Program-made: the position numbers and the translations under genes | Source of the DNA: Capitella teleta | Taxonomy: Eukaryota > Annelida > Polychaeta > Capitellidae | Direction: 5' to 3' | Length of the DNA: 64,000 nt | Assembly (NCBI GenBank): GCA_000328365.1 | Contig: KB306242.1 | Coordinates: 1,829-65,828 of the forward strand | Shown: positions 12,101 to 23,028 of the stretch, piece after piece | Numbering within the stretch: position 1 is the first letter of the stretch | Layout of the letters: every line of letters starts with the position of its first letter | Notes under the pieces: model-generated | Databases searched by the model: none | What the model was told of the DNA's origin: nothing | Seen by the model: the letters and a program-made list of their open reading frames with translations, nothing else

Positions 12101-12556
12101 ATAAATCACATAAGAAGCAATCTAGACCAACCCACATGTGCAAAAGTCATCAACGCAATAATCACATCCAGACAAGACTATCACAATGGACTTTTCTCAG
12201 GTGTTCACGCAAACGTCATAAAACCACTGCAGCGTCTACAAAACCATGCAGCTTGGGTCCTGACGAGGACTCCACAGAGAGATCACATCACGCCAGTATT
12301 GAAGAACCTCCATTGGCTGCCGATCAAGCAACGCGTTGATTTTAAAATACTCTTACAAGTTCACTCTGCAATCCACGAGCCATTTGCGCCCCTATATATG
12401 AAAGAGATGTTCGAGCATAACAAAACAACAAATTAGTTGTAATCAAATTGATTGCACGCAAAATACGGGCAATCAGATGATGGCGAAGCATTCAGAGTTG
12501 GATGCTAACTTCTCAATCTGTCAAATAGGCATAGAGAAATGAATGAAAATGAATGT
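9118..12556 (+). mobile_element. 5'-truncated LINE (CR1/L2 group): esterase, CCHC, endonuclease, RT
   Basis: Order of parts: C-terminal half of an SGNH-type esterase (SSIPPR-like FASIPPRMDS, then DGYLLTDGLHLN) about 9130-9420; one CCHC knuckle and a second partial one (CLNCGEETHSSENC, CHSCGRYGHKAKFC) 9592-9700; APE endonuclease (FNARSV, ITETWLKEGDD, LLYRP, DHFLIEF) 9800-10650; RT ([33 protein letters not shown]) 11200-11800; C-terminal region (SRQDYHNGLF, HWLPIKQRVDFKILL) to about 12400. The frame 9130-10761 is one register broken by stops at 9493 and 9850; later frameshifts follow. The 3' end near 12540-12556 is ATGAATGAAAATGAATG, a short tandem tail typical of CR1/L2. It is inactive. The 5' end and most of the esterase are missing. 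Confidence 0.9.
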
Positions 12557-13017
12557 TTTTTATTTTTTTTTTTATTATTTTTTTTTTTGGGAGAATGCAA
12601 AAGCGACGGATCATCACAGATGTCATAGTAATCGATAAGGGCACCGAACCAATGGTGCTGCTATGTCATCACATTAATCCCTCTATCATCAATCCCAGTT
12701 AAATCGGCAAAAACCGTCAGCCAACCAACCGAGGAGGGCTTCAGGGTATGGCAAATACAGACAATCCAAAAATCATTGGGAGTGGATGTCTGGAGATAGC
12801 TTCACAACTGAGTAATGCAATGTTTTTATGTCACTGTGAGACAATTGTTGAGTCAGCTTGCCATCATGTGGTGTGTATAATATCTTAAAAGTCCTGCACT
12901 CCCAACTTGGCAGACGATAATAATGAAATAACACAACACCTCCTCTGAAGCCAGATCAAGGACAGGTGTTCCATAACGAATCATTTCTATAATCTCTGTG
13001 ACAATCATACAATACTC

Positions 13018-13048
<31 letters not shown>

Positions 13049-13436
13049 TGTCAAACTGTCATTTTCCGAATGGAACATTTAAGATTTCGCTCTCAAACGT
13101 GCTCAGGGCATCTCTCTAGCAAAATTTGGTCCCCAGGATTTATCACATCGAACCTAGAGGGAAATTGCACTCAATGAAGTATATTAGAAAGTCGAGTTTC
13201 AATGGTAGAAATTTATTTAGGTCAGCCAATGTAATATAATCCACCCATAGATAACTCCAGATGAAATAAAGTTTAGATATGATATACCAAGTATCGCGAG
13301 AGTGGGTGCATTCCATTTCCTGTGTGAATAGAATTAATGCATGGCTGCGGAAGTACTAATTTACTCAGCAGTCAGCCGATCAGTTTGACCTATATCCACG
13401 CGTAGGAATCAAATAACATGGCATGCTTCCTCTATA
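12557..13436. other. non-coding stretch with T-runs
   Basis: Contains T-rich runs at 12554-12590 and 13021-13049, perhaps antisense retroposon tails. I see no coding or RNA gene signal. Confidence 0.4.
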
Positions 13437-14391
13437 CAGTAAAACCTCGATGTGTCGAACACCCGTCCCTCGAATGTCTCCCTGTGTCGGAGTGTTTTCG
13501 AAGTCCCGACGATTCTCCTATACTTTACCATTAGCATTAACATCTGTCGCTCGAACGTCTCATTCTCGAATTTATCCCTGTGTCGAAGTGTTTTCTGTGT
13601 CCCTGAGACATATTTTCGATCTATAGCTCGAAGTCGAAAAAATTTATAAACATGTTTCTCAGTTTGGTTACTTCAAAGAGAGTTATAGGCCCAGTTGCTT
13701 ACAATTAAAACATCAAAACATCCCCGCCCCACAAAGCAGTCGGCAGCCTTTATCTCTCCTCTGTTTAAGCCGCGACCAAAGCGAGGCTGACTCCAAAGAT
13801 CAACGGACCGTGGATCTCAACTAAGGCATTAAATTGTTGTTGGTGTGCTTGAATTGCCGACCAAAGACAGCTCACATTCGAAGCTAGAGTTAATTAAAGA
13901 AATCCAGCCTTAGATCTGTTATGAACTTTCTGGCAGCTTTAATATCAAAGCATGCAACAATAATATAAAAGATGTTTGTTTAGAGTGTTTTTGCGAGAAA
14001 CAGAAAAAATCTAGTGACCAACAGTCTTCAGCATCATTAGATCATCAGCATCGTTATTTCTACAAAACGTAAGCTAGACGTGAAGACACTTGAGACCTTT
14101 AGAGCTACGTAAACAACCTTCTGTGGAATTCTTTTTTCCCCAAGACTTCCAAGATAATTTCATCTTTTGGCATTACTTTTTTATCAATATTTGTTAATTA
14201 CTGCTTCAATCACATAATCATAGCCTCTCACGGTTTATAAGTGCATGGCGCATATCGTCAATCAAAACGTCAGAACACGATTTGAAATCATAACGGTCAT
14301 ATCATAACGGCCTCGATCCCTTCGTCGAAGTATCCCTAAGTCGAAGTAATTGAGCTAACCCCACGAACTTCGACACATCGAGGTTTTACTG
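13437..14391. mobile_element. pogo/Tigger-like non-autonomous transposon (MITE)
   Basis: A 955-bp element with inverted ends CAGTAAAACCTCGATGTGTC (left) and the matching TTCGACACATCGAGGTTTTA followed by CTG (right). It is flanked by TA on both sides (13435-13436 and 14392-14393), the duplication expected of Tc1/mariner/pogo transposons. The inner flanks carry repeated TCGAA-type subterminal strings. No transposase frame was seen. A degraded right end of the same family lies at 62815-62846. Confidence 0.8.
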
Positions 14392-14765
14392 TATGTATTG
14401 CTACCTCTATGGATGGCGAAGTCAACATTTTGTCACTTCGATTTAAGTTATGAGCTAGTTTTTACTTGGCCATCTCCGAGCCGACTAATCCTCGTAAATT
14501 ATGCTGTAGATGTTGCATCGATTTTGCCCCATTATCTCCAACATTCAGAACTTATGACCCCCCCCCCTCCGCCTCCTAAAAAGAAAATAGAACAGAAAAC
14601 CATAACATGAACATGCATGAACACCCACAGAAATTACAAAACAAAACCAACAACAACCACAACAACAACAACAACAAAGCACGTATTGGATAATACAGTT
14701 CTTAGTCTTTTTTCATAATGCTCACAATTATTTTTCAATGTGAGATGCATGTACGTATACTATTT
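14392..14765. other. intergenic; probable 3' flank of the TLR gene
   Basis: Homopolymeric C and A/C-rich low-complexity sequence (14555-14680, including an AAC-repeat). It is non-coding. No obvious AATAAA for the minus-strand gene was found. Confidence 0.4.
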
Positions 14766-16919
14766 TCATGAGAGAACTGAGCGCAGTTCTTCATTGGATG
14801 GCATCGTCTCGACCAGACTGCTGCTCTCTGACCTCAACATCAGCTTGAGACGTTCCCAGAAGAGGCGTTGTCCAGCCTCGTCCTCTGTCCATTGAAGGAA
14901 CACCTTCCTCTTCATCAGCAGTCGCAGTCTGGGCGTCATGTTGATGGGTTCAATGTCCTCCATGACAGCCACTAACAGGTTGTCATTATCATTCGCAATG
15001 AGCTTGTGCTGGGCCATAGTCATCTCGAACTGACACCACTCATATTCAGCAAACGCATTAGTCACCAACAACAGAGTCTTCCTGCTCTTCTCCAGGCTCT
15101 CAGAGATGCATTCGTCGATATTTCTGCCCACCAACCAGTTGCGACTGTAGACGCAGACCTTGAATGCAGGCTGACTATTCACCTCAAGCTCAGGCAGAAG
15201 AACATCCTTGACCCAAACGGTGTCGTTGGAATTGTGGCTCACAAAAAGATCAAACGCGAAGTTGTTCCTCGTTCTCCTCGGTGGCGTCGGTCTCATCCAC
15301 GTGCACAGATAGAAGAAATACAGGCGAAGGTGCCAGCGGAAATGATACGCAAAAGACCCAACAAGAACGACAAGAAACTGCAGCAAGCATACGCTCAGAT
15401 TCACCCACAATGCACCGGGCAGAGGTCTGGCGAGGCATTCCTCAGGGCTGAGTTTCAAATCTTCCAAACGAGTTCCTTTTTTGCTGTTTGGGCTGTTGCA
15501 GATATATTTACGAAGTGTCCTCCCATAGAAAGAAAGCTTATGTTTGTTCTCGTTCGCCCAATTCACGAACCAAAAAAGTTCACACGTGCACTCAAAGGGG
15601 TTACCGGACAAGTCCAGTTCAACAATGTTTCTCAGGGTGTGTTCTGCAAATGAGGAAATATTAACGGTCGAAATCATGTTGCTTTGCAGGGAAAGTTTTT
15701 TCAATGAATTCAATCCACCAAAAACATCTCCATCAATGTCTGATATAAGTAACCCTTGCAAGCTAAGTTCCCTCAGATTGTTTGTTCCTAGAAAACTATG
15801 TCTGTTCAATTTCATATTTGAACAATCATCAATTGAGAGAATTTCTAATGAAGCCATGTTCCGAAAGACAATTTTTGACACGTCCGATTCCTTAAAGAAT
15901 TCGCATGAGCCCAAATAAAGTGTTGTAATGCCCTCTAAGAACTCAAACACATCCCAGTAGTATATATATAAAGGATTGCCCGCCAGGTTGAGTTCTCGTA
16001 TGCTCTTTGATTTGATAGAAATAGATCTTACATGATTATTCTTTATATTCAATGCTTTTAGAACCTTTGTGTGCTTAAAACGATCCCCTTCGATTTTCTT
16101 AAGCGAGTTTTCTGCCAAATTCAATTCTTCCAATTTTTCAAAACCTTCAAAATCATTTTGCTTTAAATCGACAATCAGATTATCTTCTACGCTCATCTTA
16201 GTTAGAGATTGTCTGAACGATAGCGAATCCTTGCAATTGGAAAAACCAGACAGGTGCATGAGGCGGTTTCCATCAAGAAGCAGCGTCGCTAAGGTGAAGT
16301 TTATGAATGCTTTGGGGTTGATTGCCTCGCAATTACAGAAACGTAGATCTAAATTCTGCCATATCAATCCAGAAAATACACAATCGGGTAAGGCACACAT
16401 CCCTTGATTGAGGGAGAAGCTGACATTCTTAAGCGCTGGGTGCCCCCGAAGGGGCTCTAACGACTTGGGTCTTAGAGTGAAGTTCATGGAGTTGACAATT
16501 AGATCCTGCAAAGATGGCAAATGGCGCTGCAGGATTCCAAACACAGATCTCTCCAAGGTTTGAATTGATACGTCATTGCCTCCGATTTCTAGTGTTTCGA
16601 GTTTGATTAATCCTTTGAATGCATCTTCTTCTATGGTTGACATTTCATCGTTATACAAATGCATGCCTACCAGGTTCACCAAACCAATGAACGTGTTGTT
16701 TGGTATTCTTGTAATCGAATCAAATCCTATCCCCAAAAACCGTATGAAGTTTGGTATATTGGGTGGAATTCTCTTCAATCCGGAACCAAGACACTCAAAA
16801 ATTTCTTGATCACAGGAACATTTTGCTGGACACCAATCTGGATTCAGGTTTTCACCGCCGATGGCTGAAACATCCGAGCATCCAACACAGAGCATCAGAA
16901 AGAGAAAGAGCGAATCCAT
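14766..16919 (-). CDS. Toll-like receptor (LRR-TM-TIR), single exon
   Basis: A 717-aa type I membrane receptor of the Toll/TLR family. In order: signal peptide (1-19), LRR N-cap with CPAKCSC (about 30-36), about fifteen leucine-rich repeats, one LRR C-cap (NPFECTCELFWFVNW ... CN ... C, about 435-497), TM helix (about 502-527), basic stop-transfer, and TIR domain (about 554-700). TIR box 1 is FDLFVSH, box 2 is YSRNWLVGRNIDE and box 3 is VFLQW. One C-terminal cysteine cluster makes it the vertebrate-like single-cluster type. By family knowledge it would bind microbial or endogenous ligands and recruit MyD88-type TIR adaptors. The BB loop has Val597-Gly where most TLRs have Pro-Gly, so adaptor use may differ. 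The CDS is uninterrupted; a 5' UTR intron is possible (AG just upstream of the start). Confidence 0.93.
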   Translation of the reverse strand: MDSLFLFLMLCVGCSDVSAIGGENLNPDWCPAKCSCDQEIFECLGSGLKRIPPNIPNFIRFLGIGFDSITRIPNNTFIGLVNLVGMHLYNDEMSTIEEDAFKGLIKLETLEIGGNDVSIQTLERSVFGILQRHLPSLQDLIVNSMNFTLRPKSLEPLRGHPALKNVSFSLNQGMCALPDCVFSGLIWQNLDLRFCNCEAINPKAFINFTLATLLLDGNRLMHLSGFSNCKDSLSFRQSLTKMSVEDNLIVDLKQNDFEGFEKLEELNLAENSLKKIEGDRFKHTKVLKALNIKNNHVRSISIKSKSIRELNLAGNPLYIYYWDVFEFLEGITTLYLGSCEFFKESDVSKIVFRNMASLEILSIDDCSNMKLNRHSFLGTNNLRELSLQGLLISDIDGDVFGGLNSLKKLSLQSNMISTVNISSFAEHTLRNIVELDLSGNPFECTCELFWFVNWANENKHKLSFYGRTLRKYICNSPNSKKGTRLEDLKLSPEECLARPLPGALWVNLSVCLLQFLVVLVGSFAYHFRWHLRLYFFYLCTWMRPTPPRRTRNNFAFDLFVSHNSNDTVWVKDVLLPELEVNSQPAFKVCVYSRNWLVGRNIDECISESLEKSRKTLLLVTNAFAEYEWCQFEMTMAQHKLIANDNDNLLVAVMEDIEPINMTPRLRLLMKRKVFLQWTEDEAGQRLFWERLKLMLRSESSSLVETMPSNEELRSVLS

Positions 16920-18727
16920 TGCGACACCTGAAGACTGAATATTTTGAATCTGATTTCAACAGTGAAGTTGTGTGTAACCACAAAATATTCTATAGACTCA
17001 GACCCAGAAGTGAATTTTTATTTTTATTCTGTCAGCTAGTAGTTATAAACCGGCTGCACACTGAGCACACATGGGTTCAGATGGTGGGGTTGCACAATCA
17101 CGTGACATTCGTTTGAACTTTAACTCTTAACTCTTCGGTCGACAGAATAGTAAAACAAACTGTGTGCTATACAACTTAAAGTGTCTGTGACACTTCAGCC
17201 CCTAGATTACATAAATCGATTCACGAAGGTTTTATTGTGCCCTTATATGGGTCAAAGTTCAATGTAGTGCGACTTCTAACACTTTTAGAACGCTTTTTCC
17301 GAAAAAAAATCAGCCCCCTCGTCGCCGAGATTTGAAACGCAAGATCCCTCTACTCCGGATCTACGTTGTGACGTCACAAAACACCAAGGTATAGGAAATT
17401 AACATGGGGAGACGACGAAATTTCCGATTACCCGAAAACTAAAAATCAAAACAAATAAATAACATTCGCCATGTTTAGAACAACTTCCGCTCTATTCAAT
17501 CGACCAATCAGCAGGCAGCAAAATACCGTCTAATACTATCTACAACCCCCAAAACTGAGCGCGCTATGCATAGCATTCGCGCCATAAAAACCAAACGTAA
17601 CTGCATGTACCAGGCTTCTAGTCAATCCAGATCGCAGAATGGGGAAGAGGGAGTGACTGGTAAATTAGGTGACTTCAAAATATATTATTTCACTGGAACT
17701 AAACTGAATAATGGGGCTATAATATTACTTATAAATATTATTTACATCTAAATTCGTTAGCCCTCAACAGTCACTCCTTGGATAGGTGCGCTCATTCAGC
17801 TAGGGTGCATACGAAAAAATGATTTGAAAAGTCCCCTGCCTTTTGAATTATATTAATGACTATGCTTATTATTGTTGACTTAATCGATTAATTAATTTAT
17901 GATAAATTTCTCTACTTTCTATATATTTTTCCAAAGTGTTTCCCCGAAGTGAAATAAGCATGAAATTACTCTTATTACAGCCATCTCTTCGCCAAACATG
18001 CTTAGTTGATGCACACACACAGGCGACCATGAGATCCTATTAATTAGTAGTTTCACCCAACGTAACAATGGCATCAAAGAAAGAGATCAAACGATATGCT
18101 TGACGGTTAAGTACACCTTTTATGATTGGATTTAATCTTGTGAGATATAGCAGTCGCGATCGCTTGTGGAATTCAGGCAAATTCACAAATCAAATTAAAC
18201 CATTCTTGATATTATTTATTCAGGCAAGCGAACAAAATGAAACAAAAGTATTTAGAGGAATGTATTGTTTTCAACACCATGAATAAATTACTATATATAT
18301 GTACCAATAATCGGATGTGATGATATAATATTATCATAAATGAATAGTGGCATAAAAAGTATTTTATACCTATAGTTTAATTAAATTATAGATTTAAAAC
18401 TTTCTTGGATTATGTTTTGACCAAGAGAAAGTGAGAAATATCTCAATGACACAAATGAATACATTTCATATATCAAATTGATTAATTAATTAATTATTAA
18501 GAGGCTAAAATACTGTTCTCGTGCATGTTGATAGAATAAGAAAACATAAAATAATATTAAAATGAAAAAATAAATAAATTGATTAATTAATTAATTAATC
18601 AATGAAATAATTAATAAACAAGTTAATATAGAGAGAAAGAAATCAAGAAATGCGGGAAACAAACTAAATTATATATACATATACATGTATAAATAAAGTA
18701 TATCGTAATAATAAATCTTCCGTGAAT
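16920..18727. other. intergenic region
   Basis: Holds the putative TLR promoter side (a TCACGTGAC E-box near 17098-17106 may belong to it) and long AT-rich stretches with TTAATTAA-type runs (18480-18600). No gene seen. Confidence 0.4.
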
Positions 18728-18808
18728 CTGCTGAGCTGCCCAACTGCATAACAATTCGAGCGCTTCGTGTATTCATTCGAATCGTTATGCAGTTGGGCAG
18801 CTCAGCAG
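18728..18808. repeat. 32-bp-arm palindrome made of SINE sequence
   Basis: Left arm 18728-18759, 17-nt loop 18760-18776, right arm 18777-18808. The arms are complementary with one mismatch in 32. The arm sequence (GAGCTGCCCAACTGCATAAC) is a piece of the SINE body. The loop contains the same CTTCGTGTATTCAT that serves as target duplication of the adjacent SINE. Confidence 0.9.
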
Positions 18809-19187
18809 CTTCGTGTATTCATAGGGGCACCGGATAGCTCAGTGGGTCAAACCGCTGACTACAATCCAATGCCGACCGTGGGGGTCGAGGTCCCGGGTTC
18901 GAGACCCGATCAGGCCACGGGCGTTATGATTGTGAATTATAATTGTAATCCGTTATAATTGTAATTCTTCGGTGACTCTGCAGTGCTGCCCAACTGCGTG
19001 ACAAGGCCGGGCGCTGTGTACTACTGTCTATGGTGGTATGCAGGATAAAGAAGCCTTGGGATTTATCGATAAGAGTAGGGGGAAACCCCGGTCCCTGGCC
19101 TTCTGTTCTGGCGCCCGTATCATCCGATCGGATTGGGTGGAGCCGTAAAACCCCCATCACTCTCTCTCTCTCTCTTCGTGTATTCAT
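18809..19187 (+). mobile_element. tRNA-derived SINE, copy 2, with 14-bp target duplication
   Basis: SINE body 18823-19173 is flanked by CTTCGTGTATTCAT at 18809-18822 and 19174-19187. The head keeps TAGCTCAGTGG and GGTTCGAGACC, and the body matches copy 1 closely. The tail is a CT run, unlike the CA run of copy 1. A partial third repeat of the target string (GTGTATTCAT) follows. Confidence 0.92.
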
Positions 19188-19659
19188 GTGTATTCATAGA
19201 GTAACAATGATTAATTAAACTTAATCTAGAGTAAGAATAATTATTTTTCTTACTCTCTACTCTCTTACTAGGGGCCTAGTAGCAGGCAGGGAAAATAAGT
19301 CTTTGGATTTATGGAACCATCAGGGGAAAGTCCCGGTAATGTCGCTCGCACAGCCATGCATACTAGTACACCGTGCTGAATTAAAGCATAATGACAATAG
19401 GAATATGTCTACATGTAGTAATTAAGACCAATATGTGATGTTGAAGATAATAAATGCCAACGGTAAGGCAAGCTTGGACCAATTTTCGAGCATCGTGGCT
19501 CTTGAATGGACACTTTGCCAGCAGCAGCCACGTTTATTGTGTCCAACTTGTGGTTCGGATTCATTGTAATCACCCTTTTTTCCCCCTTATATACTGGATA
19601 TTTCTATCTCCTGTAATAGATTAGACTATGTATAAAAAAATATTAAATCAACCAAGGAC
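19188..19659. other. intergenic; no gene seen
   Basis: I looked here for a fourth transmembrane segment of the Cys-loop relic on the minus strand and did not find one. Confidence 0.4.
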
Positions 19660-20706
19660 CTACACTACAAGTACTGCTGGTTGGGTCTCCGGTTTAAAGA
19701 GGACCTCTCTGCATTTCGGAACCTCCGGTTTAAGTATCCGTTCTTCTCTGTTCAGCAGCACATTTGCAATAGCGTATTCGATGAAGGCTGAAGACACAAA
19801 GGCCAAACAGGTTGTCATCCATATATCAATCGCTTTGACGCAAGACACTTTCGGTAGCGTGGACGCCACTTCAGAGGTCTTATTGGTCATTGTGAGCACT
19901 ATGATAGTTGTTACACGTTGGGTCCGTTAGACCTTCCTGCATATTCACCCACCAGTGAGGAGGCCCAGGCGGATTCTTGCGAAAACAAATTTCAGGTAGA
20001 TCCAGAAGGGAAGCCAACACAGCATGACGATCAATATGGAAGGGATTTAATGTTGAATCAGGTAGAAGGAGAGCTGTCTGTGCAACTCCAATTCGACGTA
20101 TTTGCAAGAGAAATTACCTGTAAAACAATTCGTTCGCTGCAAGTATGGAATTATGACTAATAATTGTTTGTTATGAATTTATCCAGAATTGTATTTAATT
20201 ATTTCATTTCACCGTTGCATGCATGCTTTCTTTATCCTAGCTGGATATGAATCACTGCTAATACGTTTGTTTCTATCTTGTTGCCTGGTGAATTTCACTT
20301 GTGTAGTAAGTTGCTAGGCAATTCCCCAGATCGAAATGTGTCCATATTACTTCTGGTAGAGTTGGCTTCTGATCGGTCGTTTTAACTGGCTATCCTCCCG
20401 ACTGGTCGCACTTTGGTTCGTGTTTATATATGTTAATTTATTCTAATTAATTTATTATTATTGAATCGCATCGTTGAGTTTGTGTCTCTCTTGTTAGCTG
20501 TTACAGCCTTATTTTACGAGATGCTTTTTTCTTGACTCGTTGATGTCAATTTTTACTTTGCTGTTTGACCGTTGGAGGCATTAATATGACACTGTAAGTC
20601 TTAAAGTGCGTTTAACACCATTTATTCATTCATTCATTGTATATCATAATATGTAGCAAATTTGTTTGTCCATCGGATATGGCCTTAAATCGAACTCGCA
20701 GGCCTC
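19660..20706 (-). pseudogene. relic of a Cys-loop (glycine/GABA-A-like) receptor gene
   Basis: Three minus-strand pieces align with anionic pentameric ligand-gated channels. At 20656-20700 a Cys-loop with exactly 13 residues between the cysteines, CEFDLRPYPMDKQIC, includes the YPMD turn. Exon 19953-20117 holds GNFSCKYVELELHRQ and TM1 (IPSILIVMLCWLPFW). A 54-bp GT-AG intron (19899-19952) joins it in phase 1 to 19660-19898: TM2 end, LPKVSCVKAIDIWM and TM3 (CLAFVSSAFIEYAIANVLL). Defects: a TAA at 20047-20049 where these receptors have Tyr before IPS, a stop right after the Cys-loop, no recognisable exons between the Cys-loop and TM1, none for the N-terminal domain, and no TM4. A divergent live gene is unlikely. 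The small intact intron shows it is not a processed copy. Confidence 0.8.
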
Positions 20707-20780
20707 AGTATGGAATTGTTTGAGGCGGGGAGTTATATAATATAACGGAAGGGGGCAACCACTTATTGATCTGACCATCA

Positions 20781-20784
20781 AAAA

Positions 20785-20815
<31 letters not shown>

Positions 20816-20835
20816 TATAAAAAAAATAAACCACA
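20781..20835. repeat. AAT/A-rich simple repeat
   Basis: AATAATAATAATAATAATAA followed by A-runs; a simple-sequence tract between the channel relic and the LINE piece. Confidence 0.85.
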
Positions 20836-20879
20836 CAAAACAAACAAACACGATTATTTATTTTACTTTATTTATTAAA

Positions 20880-21420
20880 CTTCATGCATGTTATGGACAT
20901 GATACATGCCATAGAATAGCAGGACAGACAAAGCCTATGTAAAACTGCTAGCTTCAATGTGAGAATGATGGAATACAAAATACGAATATAAAATGATAAC
21001 ATCAAGGCATTGTATGATAAAAATCGGTGCATCTGCAGGTTGAATTCCAAGTGCAACCATGTTGTAAAGGATGGATAAAGTTCTTTACATAAAAAAAACA
21101 TATGATCGAAAACACAACGTTCCATTACTTTGGAAATGGTACATAAAATCAAAATAGGCCTGCAGTTAGACCCAGCATTTTTATCTCCTTTAAAAAAGAA
21201 ACTGGAACAACACGAGCCTACTTCCAATCGAATGGTATACATTGACATATTATGTTTACCTTGAATAAAACAGTGAGAGGAGCTAACATTTGTTGGCATC
21301 GTTTAAGAATAATTGGAGGTACATCTTTAGGCGGAAAGGCAGTGTTTACATGCAGAAAATGTAAAACTTTTAAAACTTGATCAATCGTAAAATGGGGATC
21401 GGGCACCCTTGAGCACCTCT
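20880..21420 (-). mobile_element. LINE fragment, RT N-terminal region
   Basis: The minus strand encodes DVPPIILKRCQQMLAPLTVL, IPFDWK, then GDKNAGSNCRPILILCTISK and VMERCVFDHMF. This is the conserved start of a non-LTR reverse transcriptase (P-x-x-W-K ... N-Y-R-P-I-S class). The frame is broken, and catalytic regions downstream are missing or unrecognisable. Truncated at both ends. Confidence 0.85.
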
Positions 21421-23028
21421 AGATCTGGCTGATTTCAGCATTATAGCGATCAGGACGCCGATTCCACCGGATCGATATATCTACGAACTTACGAAGATAG
21501 CTGGCCATCTCCCTTCAGTGTTCAGCAATAATAAAATCAGTCTACACTTGAACTCTCTTGGAGTCATTTGTCTTCGGCTTTCTTGAAGTCGCCACACTAT
21601 TACGGATGGATTCCACTCAGCGAATGCAGGATCCAAGCACTACAGGACTCAAACAACACGTACTACCTCACCATGCATGAAGACGTGGCAACTGAATTTC
21701 ACGGATCTTGTTCATCAAAATCTTGTTCAGCGAAATGTTCATCCGTTGACTCCATGCAACGATGTTTCCGATCTATGCTCTATCCGTTGGGTGCTTCTCA
21801 CATGTAGTCGACAAACAGACTGACACAGCCTCAATTGCACCGTGAAAGAATATGTAGGCATATTATGTAATACGTATCAATACACCCCAGTCAAAAAATG
21901 GCAGCAGTGACAATTCAAGAAAAAATAAAAATTTGCTGTATTACATGTATAATTTTATGTGGTTTCGATTATAATTACACATTGCGAAATCAAACTAAGC
22001 CGAAACCCTGGATTATACAATGGTAAACAAGATCGACTGAGCAAAAGACTGTTGCTTTATCAACCATCAGAAATCAACCATACAGCCAGTTGATTGCTAT
22101 CAAAACAACAACATTGATATCCGGTGACCGTCATACGATTTACATTTGGGGTCAATGATCTTACTTGTCATTACTCGTGACGCTTAGACTTATTATTAAA
22201 GTGATTTTGTGGACTATGATACATTCACACAAGTTTCAAACAATGCTCGAATATGTTCTCCCCACTCCATGCCCCTCTGTGCTACTTGAGTGCGTTGTGT
22301 GCATCAAGTACAAGTTGGATTGTCAAAAGCTCATTCTTAGAATTTGTGTCACCTGGAAGGAAATCGCAATTATAAGTGGCGTTAGTCACGTAACAAAATG
22401 CAACCTGAACTCAGTAATCAGCAGGGCACTTTGAACAAGTTCTATCTGGGCCTCATTTGACTCATTTAAGAATAATTATAAATAGGATTGCGTCACCGGT
22501 CATATCATATAATAAGGTCAATTTTGATGAATTTATTTGAAATTGGCTTGTCATAATTATTATGAACTTTAGGATTGAGCTGGCTCAAAACAATTCACAA
22601 TGCTGTTTCGAGTATCGTGCCGAGACAGGGGAGTTAGATGGCGGATTAATGGTTGACTCAGCACAAAAGGAAATATTAAAAAATCGATTGTTAACCATTC
22701 AGCTCAACCGATGTTCAAGGGAAATGCATGACGGCTATCCACACGCCATGGCTGGCTGGCGGCTGAGGTCTCCATGGAGGAGGCTAGGGTTCACTTTGGC
22801 GGTTTTAGGGTTTACTAATCACTCAGGTTATCAGTGATAATAAATGCTGACGCTGCAATTCTACGCAGCTTGTGTTTACCTCCGAGGAGCTGAGTATAAA
22901 AGTCCAATATACAAGGGGAGTTGAGGACATTGATAAGAGGCTACCTCACCGGGTGAAAGAGCAGCTGATAAAGAAAGAGAAAGAAATAAATGTAAAGTGA
23001 GACGTCATAACTATTAGGTCGCATAAAC
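21421..23028. other. intergenic; upstream flank of ABCA gene
   Basis: No domain-bearing frame. A 91-codon frame at 22562 has no family resemblance. The region just before the ATG presumably holds the ABCA promoter and 5' UTR; I see no clear TATA box. Confidence 0.4.

Noticed and set aside
15006-15653. 215-codon plus-strand frame across the TLR
   Set aside because: Antisense shadow of the LRR-TM-TIR gene; no family resemblance.
22562-22837. 91-codon frame upstream of ABCA
   Set aside because: No domain, no splice link to the ABCA start, composition like flanking non-coding DNA.
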